64,000 nucleotides of DNA from Pseudomonadota bacterium (GTDB lineage Bacteria > Desulfobacterota > Desulfobulbia > Desulfobulbales > Desulfocapsaceae). The notes beneath the pieces are model-generated. The model ran no database searches, was not told where the DNA came from, and saw only the letters and a list, made by a program, of their open reading frames with translations. The DNA lies in contig JAEYNP010000086.1 of the NCBI GenBank assembly GCA_023412495.1, positions 36,484 to 100,483 of the forward strand, read 5' to 3'. A program made the translations under genes and the position numbers. Positions 1 through 9,676 of the stretch are shown piece by piece (position 1 is the first letter of the stretch; every line of letters begins with the position of its first letter).

Positions 1-1237
1 CTTGCAGGAATTCCTTTTCGGCCGCGGCCATTCGGGCGGCAAGCTGGAGATCGGTGTCATCCGCCGTCGCGGTCTTCCCGGCCAATTCCACCGGCAGGTC
101 CGTTTGGGTGATGGCCGGGCCCCGGCAGAGTACCGAGGCCCGTTCGATGAGGTTGCGCAATTCCCTGGTGTTGCCGGGGAAATCGTATTGTTTCAAACAA
201 TCGATCGCTTCCCTGGTGATCGTCACCGACCGGCCGTGCCGGCTGTTGAATTCCCGGAGGAAGACTTGGCAGAGCTGGTCGATATCCTCCTTGTGCTCGC
301 GCAGCGGCGGCATCGGCAGCGGAATGACCTGCAGCCGGTAGAGCAGGTCGCGGCGGAAGCGGCCGGCCTCCACCTCGCGGTCCAGATCCTTCGAGGTGCA
401 GGCGATGATCCGCACGTCCACCCGGATCGATTTGCTGCCGCCCACCCGTTCGAACCGGCTTTCCTGCAGCACCCGGAGGAGCTTGGCCTGGAGCGGCCCG
501 GCCAGGTCGCCCAACTCGTCCAGGAGCAGGGTGCCGTTGTCGGCCAGCTCGAACTTTCCCTTCCGCCGCTGGTCGGCCCCCGTGAAGGCCCCGCGCTCGT
601 GGCCGAAGAGTTCCGATTCAATCAGCCCCTCCGGGATCGCCGCGCAGTTGATCGACACGAAGGGCCGGTCCCGCCTGGGGCTGGCGTTATGGATGGCGCG
701 GGCTGCGAGTTCCTTGCCGGTTCCCGACTCGCCGGTGATGAGGATGGTGGCGTTGGTCGGCCCGGCCTGTTCGATGATCTCGTAGACCCGCCGCATGGCG
801 GCGCTCTCCCCGATCAGCCTCCGGTCGCCGTCTTCCCTGACGGTGGCCTCCAGCACCTCGCAGCGGGCCCTGACCGCCTGGTGGCCCAGCAGCCGCGTGA
901 CCCGGATGATGAGGTCGTCCAGGTCGAAGGGTTTGAGGATATATTCCGTCGCCCCTCGGCGCAGGCAGTCGATGGCGTCGTCGATGGAGCCGTAAGCGGT
1001 CATGATGATGATGTCGGTGTCCGGGTTGGTCCGCCGGACGTTGTCGAGGAGCGTCAGGCCGTCGAGGCCGGGCATGCGGATATCCGAGATGATCAGGTGG
1101 TACTGGTTCGTCTCGTAGAGGGCCATGGCCTTCACGCCGTCTTCCGCCTCGTCCACCTGCCAACCGTACTTGCGCAGCCGGTCGTAGATGGAGATCCGCA
1201 TGATATCGTCGTCTTCGGCAAGGAGTATTCTAGGCAT
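1..1237 (-). CDS. Sigma-54-dependent response regulator, NtrC family (3' end off the window)
   Basis: Transcription activator with an N-terminal receiver domain and a central AAA+ sigma-54-activation domain; the DNA-binding end lies beyond position 1. Visible features are the phospho-acceptor Asp52 (SDIRMPG), Lys102, a Walker A GESGTGKE at about residues 169-176 and the sigma-54 contact loop GAFTGA at 216-221. The ATG at 1237-1235 overlaps the end of the upstream kinase gene by 8 nt, so the pair is translationally coupled. It is divergent from the nap operon, whose upstream region has tandem palindromes and a -24/-12 promoter, so regulation of nap is the best guess (inference). About 412 codons are present. 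The fold is certain; the target is not. Confidence 0.93.
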   Translation of the reverse strand, partial: MPRILLAEDDDIMRISIYDRLRKYGWQVDEAEDGVKAMALYETNQYHLIISDIRMPGLDGLTLLDNVRRTNPDTDIIIMTAYGSIDDAIDCLRRGATEYILKPFDLDDLIIRVTRLLGHQAVRARCEVLEATVREDGDRRLIGESAAMRRVYEIIEQAGPTNATILITGESGTGKELAARAIHNASPRRDRPFVSINCAAIPEGLIESELFGHERGAFTGADQRRKGKFELADNGTLLLDELGDLAGPLQAKLLRVLQESRFERVGGSKSIRVDVRIIACTSKDLDREVEAGRFRRDLLYRLQVIPLPMPPLREHKEDIDQLCQVFLREFNSRHGRSVTITREAIDCLKQYDFPGNTRELRNLIERASVLCRGPAITQTDLPVELAGKTATADDTDLQLAARMAAAEKEFLQ

Positions 1238-2843
1238 ATTCTTCCCGTGTTGTCGGCAGCTGCCCGCCGTTCGCCGCCTCCTGGCTTTCGGCAATTGGCA
1301 GGGTAATCGTGAATTCCGCCCCTTTTCCCGCCTCGCTCTCCACCGCGATCGTCCCCTTCATCCGCTGCACCAGCGAGTAGGTGACGGCCAGGCCCAGCCC
1401 GGTGCCTTCACCGACCCCCTTGGTGGTGAAGAAGGGGTCGAAGATATGGGGCATGTTGTCCTTGGAGATGCCCACCCCGGTATCCCGGAAGCTCAGAATC
1501 AGCCTGTCGCCCTCTTCCCGGCAGCGGATGGTCAGTCGGCCGCCGTCCGGCATGGCCTGGATGGCGTTGAGGCCGATGTTGATGAAGATCTGCTTCAGGG
1601 CCTCGGCATCGAGCAGATAGCTGCGGCTGACCTCGACGCTCGTCTCGAGGCGGATCTTTTTCAGCTTGTAGGAGAGCAGGGCCGTGCACTCCTCGAAAAG
1701 ACTCCGCACGTCCGTGCGCCGGATGTTGAGGGGCTCCGTCCGGCCGAAGTTCAGCAGCTGGCGCATGATCATCTCGATCTGCCTGAGCCCCTTGTCGAGC
1801 AGGGGCAGGTAGCGTTCGACGAGCTCCCTGTCGCCCGGATTTTCCCGCATCGACTTCACGCAGTTCAGCATCCCACCGAGCGGGTTGTTGACCTCGTGGG
1901 CGATGCCGGAGGTGAGGATGCCGAGCGAGGCCATCTTCTCGCTCATGCAGGTCTGAGCGCGGGTCTTCAGCAGCTCCTCCTGGGACTTCTTCAACCGGTC
2001 GCAGAAGAGCAGGAAAGTCTCGCTCACGCTGTCCAACTCGTCACGGAAGACGTAGGGCTGCAGGAAGCGCTTCGGGTCCTTCTCCGGGAAATTGTCCATC
2101 GCCAGCGACAGCGACCGGATCCGGTGGACGATGAGCGATTCGAACATGAGAAAGAGCGCCACGGTGACGATGACGATGCTGGTGACGCCGATGAGGACCA
2201 GGGACTGCAGGTTCTTCTGCATCAGCTCACGTGCCCAGTTGATGGGGATGGTGATGGACAGCCCGCCGCGAATGTCGCCCTCGGCGTAGCCGTGCCGGGC
2301 ATGGCAGTCGAGGCAGGAGGAGGTGACCTTGAGCGGCGCGATGAACCGCACGACCCTTCCTAGCTCGGAGTCGTCGACGTCGATGACCTCCCCGGCGCCC
2401 CGGTCGAAGGCCTTGAGCGCCTCCTTCTCGAATTCGTCCGGCCCGTTTTCGGGGTTGATCGGCTTCAGGCTGGTCACGCGGAAAAAGCCCAGCCCGTCAC
2501 GCTTGGCGTAGGCCGCGAGTTCCCTGGTGATCATCGCCGGGTTGCGCATGTAGAAAATGTGGCCTTCGGAATCGGTCATCATCGGCAGTTCGAGGTAAGG
2601 GTTTGGCTCAACCCCCTCGGCCTTCTGGACGAACAGCCCCTTGTGGTCCGACGCCCACTGCCGGGTGAGCAGGATCTGCTTGTAGAGCATGCGGGCCTGC
2701 TGCTCCGCCTGCTTGAGGATCATCTTCTCGTCGAAGGTCGCGGTGCGGTAGAGCATAAAGAGATAGAAGGCCGAGATGATCGCCCCGATGAAGATGATGA
2801 ATTTGGTCCTGAGCGATATATGGGAGGAGAAGGTTCGTGTCAT
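1230..2843 (-). CDS. Membrane sensor histidine kinase with haem-motif (DUF3365/Tll0287-like) sensor domain
   Basis: 537-residue kinase. Residues 12-32 form a first membrane segment. They are followed by an extracytoplasmic domain that ends with a single haem-binding motif CLDCH (177-181), a second membrane segment (about 213-234), a linker, a HisKA domain with His316 in GIAHEVNNP, and a HATPase_c domain (N-box GLNAIQ, DTGVG, TGLGL). The sensor layout resembles the DUF3365 family, whose covalent haem is thought to sense redox state or small gases. I chose the ATG at 2843 because it sits just before the first membrane helix; an in-frame ATG at 2942 would add 33 poorly structured residues. It is the first gene of a two-gene operon with the NtrC-type regulator. 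Confidence 0.92.
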   Translation of the reverse strand: MTRTFSSHISLRTKFIIFIGAIISAFYLFMLYRTATFDEKMILKQAEQQARMLYKQILLTRQWASDHKGLFVQKAEGVEPNPYLELPMMTDSEGHIFYMRNPAMITRELAAYAKRDGLGFFRVTSLKPINPENGPDEFEKEALKAFDRGAGEVIDVDDSELGRVVRFIAPLKVTSSCLDCHARHGYAEGDIRGGLSITIPINWARELMQKNLQSLVLIGVTSIVIVTVALFLMFESLIVHRIRSLSLAMDNFPEKDPKRFLQPYVFRDELDSVSETFLLFCDRLKKSQEELLKTRAQTCMSEKMASLGILTSGIAHEVNNPLGGMLNCVKSMRENPGDRELVERYLPLLDKGLRQIEMIMRQLLNFGRTEPLNIRRTDVRSLFEECTALLSYKLKKIRLETSVEVSRSYLLDAEALKQIFINIGLNAIQAMPDGGRLTIRCREEGDRLILSFRDTGVGISKDNMPHIFDPFFTTKGVGEGTGLGLAVTYSLVQRMKGTIAVESEAGKGAEFTITLPIAESQEAANGGQLPTTREEYA

Positions 2844-3097
2844 ATCGGCAAGATCTTTGAGATATGTAGGGGCGAGAATCGTTCGCCCGGTGTTCGACCG
2901 ACGCGCAGACGGCTGGAACACTGCATTCCTGTGTGACTCCATGATATGCAGAACGCAATTTTCGCGCCAGAAAAATCGCGGCGCGGGATTCCAGCGTCCT
3001 GAGGATCATCTCGCCGTGGTACCGCGGGTTTTCTTCTCTTCGGGCGGGAATCTTCCGCTGAATATTCCGTTTTGGTGGAGTATCCCGATCTTGTGGT

Positions 3098-3149
3098 GTT
3101 ACCAAACGGTAGCGGACGACAACGCAAGTCGTTACCAAAAGGTAGCGGA
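3098..3149 (+). promoter_or_regulatory. Tandem palindromic activator sites upstream of napM
   Basis: Two 19-bp copies (3098-3116 and 3131-3149) differ at one base. Each contains the palindrome GYTACC-N4-GGTARC. Their centres are 33 bp apart, about three helical turns, so both lie on the same DNA face. They are centred about 118 and 85 bp upstream of the start site expected from the -24/-12 promoter at 3198-3213, a usual place for an NtrC-type enhancer. That the neighbouring regulator binds here is inference. Confidence 0.7.
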
Positions 3150-3197
3150 GGTTCTGGTGATTACTGGCAAATCATCGAAATTACAGGAGATGAATAA

Positions 3198-3213
3198 TGG
3201 AATGGAGATTGCA
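3198..3213 (+). promoter_or_regulatory. Sigma-54 (-24/-12) promoter of the nap operon
   Basis: The 16-mer TGGAATGGAGATTGCA matches the consensus TGGCACG-N4-TTGCW except for two positions in the -24 half, with the invariant GG and GC exactly 10 bp apart. The predicted start is near 3225, about 85 nt before the napM start codon. The upstream tandem palindromes and a divergent sigma-54 activator gene support it. Confidence 0.72.
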
Positions 3214-3310
3214 ACCGGTCGTTGCAGGGGAATTTCGGATCGGAAACCGGCAGTGCAACCGGTGCCGGATAGAACTTGTGATGGAAAAATATTTGACGAG
3301 GAGGCATAAG

Positions 3311-3676
3311 GTGATCAAGCAAAAGAGGATAGGAATCGCGGGACTGGCGCTGCTGTTGGCCGCGCTGCTGGCGGTGGCGGCCGCCGCGACCGAAAAGGGT
3401 AAAACAACGCATCCGGAATTGTCCGCCCAGGAAATGCTTATGGACTGCGCCGACTGCCACCGCGAGGCGACGCCCGAGGTGGAAAAACAATGGTTCCAGT
3501 CCAAGCACGGCATCGCCATGGTCAAATGCTACCAGTGCCATGGCACTTTTGAAACGTTTGCCGTAACCCCTTCAAAGGCCGACTGCGCCACCTGCCATAA
3601 AGATATGCTGGCGAAATGTCCGCAGGAAAAGGCCTGCTGGGAGTGCCATACCCCCCATGCCTTCAAGAAAAAGTAA
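3311..3676 (+). CDS. napM: NapM-like tetrahaem c-type cytochrome
   Basis: 121-residue exported cytochrome with a signal peptide (residues 1-26) and four CxxCH motifs at 46-50, 73-77, 92-96 and 109-113. It is the first gene of the nap operon, 29 nt before napA. A small tetrahaem cytochrome in this position is known as NapM in the Desulfovibrio desulfuricans napCMADGH cluster, where it is proposed to pass electrons to NapA; here napC is absent. The GTG start at 3311 is chosen because a strong GAGGAGG lies 6 nt upstream; an upstream ATG at 3281 lacks one and would extend the protein past a normal signal peptide. Function is inferred from haem content and gene order. Confidence 0.88.
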   Translation: MIKQKRIGIAGLALLLAALLAVAAAATEKGKTTHPELSAQEMLMDCADCHREATPEVEKQWFQSKHGIAMVKCYQCHGTFETFAVTPSKADCATCHKDMLAKCPQEKACWECHTPHAFKKK

Positions 3677-3705
3677 CTCGAGCGCCAATCGACAAGGAGA
3701 CCATC

Positions 3706-6093
3706 ATGAAACAGACAAGACGCGATTTCATCAAGAAGGCGGCGGCGCTCTCGGCGGCATCCTACGTGAGCATACAGCTGCCGATCAGCAATATCAACCT
3801 GGCAAAGGCCGACGAAGGGGTATCCTGGCACCGGGGCAGCTGCCGGCTGTGCGGGGTCGGTTGCCGGGTCGAGCTGGGTGTGAAGAACGGGGTGCCCATG
3901 GGGCTGCGCGGCGTGTCCGAGTCGCGGACCAACTTCGGCTACGTCTGCATGAAGGGCATGCACTTCTGGCAGTGCATGCGCCATCCGGACCGGCTGACCA
4001 AACCCCTCTACCGGGAGAAGAAGACCGGCAAGTTCCAGGAAATTTCCTGGGACAAGGCCATTGACATCGCGGCCGACAGATTCGCCGAGGCGTTCAAGGT
4101 GGGCGGCGGCGCGGCTGTCGCCTACTACGGCTCCGGTCAGGCCCTGACCGAGGAGACCTACTTCTTCCAGAAGATCATGCGCGGGGGGCTCCAGTCCAAC
4201 AACGTCGAAGGCAACCCCCGCCTGTGCATGGCGAGCGCCGTGGGCGGCTACATGAGCTCGTTTGGCGCCGACGAGCCCATCGGCGGCTACTCCGACCTCG
4301 AGCAGGCCCACTGCTACTTCATCGTCGGCTCGAACACCGCCGAGGCCCACCCGGTGCTCTTCCGCCGGATCATGCGCCGCAAGCTCGACAACCCAGACAC
4401 GGTCAAGGTGATCAACGTCGATCCCCGGATCTCCCAGACCTCGCGGATCGCCGACCTCCATCTCCAGTTCAAGCCGGGCACGGATCTCGCCCTCCTGAAC
4501 GCCATGGCCCAGGTGATCGTCGAGGAGAAGCTTTACGACGAGGAGTTCCTGAAGAACTACACGTCCTTAAAGAAGGGCAAGGGCGAGGACGCGACATTCG
4601 AGGAGCTGAAGGCTCATCTCGCCAAGTACACCCCGGAAGAGGCCTCCCGGATCTGCGGCGGCAGCTTCACCCCGGACGATATCCGCAAAGCCGCCCGCTG
4701 GTTCGCCACCTCCAAGGGCACGGTGTCCCTCTGGACCATGGGCCTCAACCAGCGCAAGCAGGGCGTCTGGGCCAACAACCTGATGCACAACCTCCATATC
4801 CTCACCGGCCAGCTGATGAAAGACGGCGCCGACAGCCTGTCGCTCACCGGACAGCCCAACGCCTGCGGCGGGGTGCGGGAAGGCGGCGGACTCTGCCACA
4901 TCCTGCCGGGCCACCGGCCGGTGGAAAAGGAGCCGATGCGCCGCCAGGTTGAAGAGGCCTGGGGGATTCCCGCCGGGCGTATCCCCGAGCAGCCGGGTCT
5001 GCATACCATGGCCATGTTCGAGGCGGTGAACGAGGGCAAGATCAAGGCTCTGTGGATCAACTGCACCAGCCCCGCCCAGAGCCTGCCCAACTGCAGCCAT
5101 TACAATAAAGGCATGGAGCGCGACGACGTTTTCATCGTCTGCACCGACATCTTCCATACCCTCACCACCCAGAAGGCCAACCTGGTCCTGCCCGCCTCCT
5201 TCCACTTCGAGAAGACCGGGGTCTACGGCTGCACCGAGCGCCGCTCCCAGATTACCAAAAAAGCCATCGACTCCCCGGGCGAAGCAAAACCGGAGGTGTG
5301 GATGGTTCGGGAATGGGCGGCGCTCCTGGCGAAAAAGCTGAACGACCCGGTGATCGCCCAGTGCATCAAGCCGTTCGAGGGACTCGAGCCCGGCTATGAA
5401 CTGCCGAAGGCGATCTGGAACGAGTACACCCAGAAGCTCACAGCCGGCCGAGACAGCAACCTGTGCGGGGCCACCTACGAGGTCCTGGAGAAGATGGCGG
5501 ATGGCGTGCAGTGGCCGGCGCCGACCGAGGAGTTCGCGCTGACCGGCGGCACGGTGAAGAAATTCGTCCGAGGCCGCGATCCGCTGGCGGACAAGCTTGC
5601 CAAGGACGACCTGCCCTACCAGTTCTACACGCCGGGCCACGAGGATAAGAAACTGTGGATCTGGCAGCGCGACCAGGCCAACCCCGAGGAGATCCCGGAC
5701 AGTGAGTATCCCTTCTACCTCTCCACCGGGCGGATCATCGACCATTGGCACACCATGTCGATGACCGGCCGGGTCCCCGAGCTCCTGCGGGCCAACCCCT
5801 ACGCCTTCGTCGAGGTCAACCCGAAGGATGCGGAGCGGCTCGGCATCAAGCCCGGCGACATGGTGGAGGTGAAGTCCCGGCGGGGGAGCAACCTGTTGCC
5901 CGCCAAGGTCTACGAGGGGCCGGTGGAGGGCATGGTCTTCGTCTACTGGCACGATCAGCACGAGGACCGGATGATCAACAAGGTCACCATGGACGCCATC
6001 GACCCCGGCTCCAAGGAGCCGGAGTTCAAGATCTGCGCGGTCCAGGTGAAGAGGGTCTCCGGGCCGCAGCCGCTCACGCCGTATGTAGTGTAA
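3706..6093 (+). CDS. napA: Periplasmic nitrate reductase catalytic subunit
   Basis: 795-residue molybdopterin oxidoreductase reducing nitrate to nitrite in the periplasm. A twin-arginine signal (TRRDFIKK, residues 4-11) starts the protein. The [4Fe-4S] ligands are Cys46, 49, 53 and 81, followed by Lys83 of the usual CxKG motif. The probable molybdenum ligand is Cys174 in NPRLCMASAVGGYM, closely matching NapA (RHCMASAVAGFM in Escherichia coli). The C-terminal half has the molybdopterin-dinucleotide-binding fold. SD AAGGAGA at 3694-3700 supports the ATG. Flanking napM and napD confirm the assignment. No napB is present, as in the monomeric Desulfovibrio-type enzyme. Confidence 0.95.
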   Translation: MKQTRRDFIKKAAALSAASYVSIQLPISNINLAKADEGVSWHRGSCRLCGVGCRVELGVKNGVPMGLRGVSESRTNFGYVCMKGMHFWQCMRHPDRLTKPLYREKKTGKFQEISWDKAIDIAADRFAEAFKVGGGAAVAYYGSGQALTEETYFFQKIMRGGLQSNNVEGNPRLCMASAVGGYMSSFGADEPIGGYSDLEQAHCYFIVGSNTAEAHPVLFRRIMRRKLDNPDTVKVINVDPRISQTSRIADLHLQFKPGTDLALLNAMAQVIVEEKLYDEEFLKNYTSLKKGKGEDATFEELKAHLAKYTPEEASRICGGSFTPDDIRKAARWFATSKGTVSLWTMGLNQRKQGVWANNLMHNLHILTGQLMKDGADSLSLTGQPNACGGVREGGGLCHILPGHRPVEKEPMRRQVEEAWGIPAGRIPEQPGLHTMAMFEAVNEGKIKALWINCTSPAQSLPNCSHYNKGMERDDVFIVCTDIFHTLTTQKANLVLPASFHFEKTGVYGCTERRSQITKKAIDSPGEAKPEVWMVREWAALLAKKLNDPVIAQCIKPFEGLEPGYELPKAIWNEYTQKLTAGRDSNLCGATYEVLEKMADGVQWPAPTEEFALTGGTVKKFVRGRDPLADKLAKDDLPYQFYTPGHEDKKLWIWQRDQANPEEIPDSEYPFYLSTGRIIDHWHTMSMTGRVPELLRANPYAFVEVNPKDAERLGIKPGDMVEVKSRRGSNLLPAKVYEGPVEGMVFVYWHDQHEDRMINKVTMDAIDPGSKEPEFKICAVQVKRVSGPQPLTPYVV

Positions 6094-6109
6094 ATAGGGC
6101 CGTTTCCAG

Positions 6110-6152
6110 GTAGGGTCCACTTTGTGCACCAGGTGCATGGAATGTACCCTAC
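6110..6152 (+). other. Imperfect long hairpin between napA and napD
   Basis: Arms GTAGGGT and ACCCTAC close a 43-nt structure whose centre is the palindrome TGCACCAGGTGCA. The word ACTTTGTGCA also occurs twice (6119-6128 and 6151-6160). There is no T-run, so it is more likely an mRNA stability or processing element that sets napMA and napDGH levels apart than a terminator (inference). Confidence 0.6.
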
Positions 6153-6187
6153 TTTGTGCAGGCTGGAAAATAAACAAGAGGAGAATT

Positions 6188-6484
6188 ATGCCCATCAGCG
6201 GTGTTGTCATAACCGGAAAACCCGAGGATAAATCGGAGATCCTGCCCGTCCTCGGCGAAATGGCGGGTATCGAGATCTTCGGCGACGATGAGAAAGGCAA
6301 TATCGTTGCCGTGCTCGAGACCGAAACCTCGGAGGAGATGGAAAAGCTGATCGATTGCATCGGCAAGACGCCCTGCGTGCTTCATGTTGGTCTCACCTAT
6401 CTCAATACCGAGGATGAGGCCGAAAGGCTGGCGGCCGGCAGGAAGATCCCGCGGCCCTTCGGCTTTCGCCAGCCGGCGGCCTAG
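6188..6484 (+). CDS. napD: NapD, NapA-specific maturation chaperone
   Basis: 98-residue cytoplasmic protein with the NapD ferredoxin-like fold: it opens PISGVVITGKPED and ends VLHVGLTYLNTEDE. NapD binds the Tat signal of NapA and delays export until the cofactor is inserted. An AGAGGAG motif just upstream supports the ATG at 6188; 3 nt separate its stop from napG. Size and sequence fit the family; no unusual features. Confidence 0.9.
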   Translation: MPISGVVITGKPEDKSEILPVLGEMAGIEIFGDDEKGNIVAVLETETSEEMEKLIDCIGKTPCVLHVGLTYLNTEDEAERLAAGRKIPRPFGFRQPAA

Positions 6485-6487
6485 GCG

Positions 6488-7078
6488 ATGAACCGGCGGG
6501 AATTTCTCGAACTGACTGGGGTCGGCCTGGCCGTGCTGTCTTTGCAGCCGCAGACGGCGGCAGCCGAGTTCCTGCAGTCCCCGCTTGCCGTCAACCGGCT
6601 GCGGCCGCCGGGGGCGGTGCCGGAGGAGATCTTCCCGGCCAAATGCATCCGCTGCGGCCGCTGCGTCGAGGTTTGCCCCTACCGCTCGATCGTCATGCTC
6701 GACATCCGGGCGGGGATCCATGCCGGGACACCGCTGGTCGAAGCCGAAAAAATTCCCTGCTACCTCTGCATGAAATGCGTCGACGTCTGCCCGACCGGCA
6801 GCCTCGCCCGCATCAGCCAGGAAAAGACCCGCATGGGTCTGGCGGTCATCGACCGCTTCTCCTGCGCCGCCTGGATCGGCACCATCCTCTGCCGGACCTG
6901 CTATGACAAATGCCCCTTTGCCAACAAGGCGATTCGCCTCGACCGGCTGCGGCCGGTGATCGACGAATCCGCCTGCACCGGCTGCGGCCTGTGCACACAC
7001 GCCTGTCCGGTGACCACGAAGGTCGGCAAGGCGGTGAACATCGAGCCGATCTACGCCCGGGCGAAGGTGACGGGATGA
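6488..7078 (+). CDS. napG: NapG, four-cluster ferredoxin-type quinol dehydrogenase component
   Basis: 196-residue iron-sulfur protein. The N terminus has a Tat-like RREFLEL motif. Cysteine groups for [4Fe-4S] clusters are at 53/56/59/63, 91/94/97/101, 135/138/142 (with Cys126 as a possible fourth ligand) and 163/166/169/173. With NapH it carries electrons from menaquinol toward the periplasmic cytochrome. Its TGA overlaps the napH ATG, so the two are translationally coupled. In the absence of NapC, the NapGH pair is the likely sole quinol-oxidising module here (inference). Confidence 0.92.
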   Translation: MNRREFLELTGVGLAVLSLQPQTAAAEFLQSPLAVNRLRPPGAVPEEIFPAKCIRCGRCVEVCPYRSIVMLDIRAGIHAGTPLVEAEKIPCYLCMKCVDVCPTGSLARISQEKTRMGLAVIDRFSCAAWIGTILCRTCYDKCPFANKAIRLDRLRPVIDESACTGCGLCTHACPVTTKVGKAVNIEPIYARAKVTG

Positions 7079-7932
7079 AGATCTCGGCAACCGGGCTGGC
7101 GGAAGGCCAGATGAAAATGAGCGAGAGATCGGGCGCGGGAGGAAGAAAGGGATTGTATTCCCCATGGCGTCTCGCGACGCTGACCGGAGCATTCCTGCTC
7201 ATCGCCGTCAACCCCTTCCTGAATTTCTACTTCCACTGGAACTTCATCCAGGGCTGGTATCAATCCCTCGGTATTGGCAGGCTGTGGTTCGTCTCGCCGC
7301 TCGAAGGGCTGGAGAGCCTGCTCATCACCAAGACGGTTTACGGCCCGTCGCTGGTCGGCATGGCGATCCCGGTCCTTATCGCCCTTCTGCTCGGCCGGGT
7401 CTTCTGCTCCTGGCTCTGCCCTGTCTCCTTTCTTTTGGAGATGGTCGACCGGGTTCGCCGCCGGCTTGCCCGGCAACCCATTCTGAAAAACAGTCTCGTC
7501 GTCGCCAAAAAGGTGCTGTGGTTCACACTGATTGCCGAACTGGTGCTCAGTCTCATCCTCGGTACCCCGCTTTTTGTCTTCCTCTCCCCGCCGGGACTTG
7601 TCGGCCGTGAGCTGATGATGGCGGTCTTCTTCAAGAAGCTCGCGCTCGAAGGAATCCTGATTATCGCTATAATCCTCCTCGAACTTCTCACCCGCCGCTT
7701 TTTCTGCCGCTCCTTCTGCCCATTAGGCGGCCTCCTCGCCCTTTTCGGCCGCAACAGAAAACTCCGCGTTCGGGTCGACGCCAAAAACTGCTCCGCCTGC
7801 GGTAAATGCGCCCGCCGTTGCCCCATGGGCCTCGATCCGGCCGAGGGAGAAGGGGAGTCGGCCTACTGCTGGAACTGCGGGGAATGCATCGATACTTGCC
7901 GGGAGCGCGCTCTGGATTTTCACTGGCGCTAG
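7075..7932 (+). CDS. napH: NapH, membrane quinol dehydrogenase component
   Basis: 285-residue membrane protein with four predicted helices. It has the two cytoplasmic CxxxCP motifs typical of NapH (FCSWLCP at 110-116 and FCRSFCP further on) and a C-terminal pair of [4Fe-4S] cysteine groups (CSACGKCARRCP and CWNCGECIDTC). It forms a quinol-oxidising complex with NapG. The start is the ATG overlapping the napG stop (ATGA). It is the last gene of the operon; I saw no clear terminator before argG. Confidence 0.92.
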   Translation: MKISATGLAEGQMKMSERSGAGGRKGLYSPWRLATLTGAFLLIAVNPFLNFYFHWNFIQGWYQSLGIGRLWFVSPLEGLESLLITKTVYGPSLVGMAIPVLIALLLGRVFCSWLCPVSFLLEMVDRVRRRLARQPILKNSLVVAKKVLWFTLIAELVLSLILGTPLFVFLSPPGLVGRELMMAVFFKKLALEGILIIAIILLELLTRRFFCRSFCPLGGLLALFGRNRKLRVRVDAKNCSACGKCARRCPMGLDPAEGEGESAYCWNCGECIDTCRERALDFHWR

Positions 7933-7966
7933 AGCGGGATCCCCGTCCCTCCCTCGCGATCTCTGA

Positions 7967-9430
<1,464 letters not shown>

Positions 9431-9676
9431 GGGAAGGTGTGCTGATTATAAACTGCTTTATCTCCATCTTCCCGGGCTCTTGAGGGGGCTTCTACTCAAC
9501 CGTCGAATGCTCCCTCAACCTAAATGCTGGCTTACCCATCGGGCCGTCCACATTATCTCAACTTCTTCCACGGGCCTTGGCTAGTTTCTGAGACCGAGGA
9601 GAGCTGCCATGGTCGAAAGCCGGCTTAGGGGATGGCAGGCCGGGCATAGGTTCCGGGACTGGAAACTGAGGATTTC

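Noticed and set aside
2..1306. Plus-strand open frame of 434 codons opposite the response regulator
   Set aside because: It is antisense to a gene with clear receiver and AAA+ motifs; long open shadows are expected in high-GC codon usage and the product has no recognisable domain.
4567..6366. Minus-strand open frame opposite napA
   Set aside because: Shadow of the NapA reading frame; no start signal or domain.
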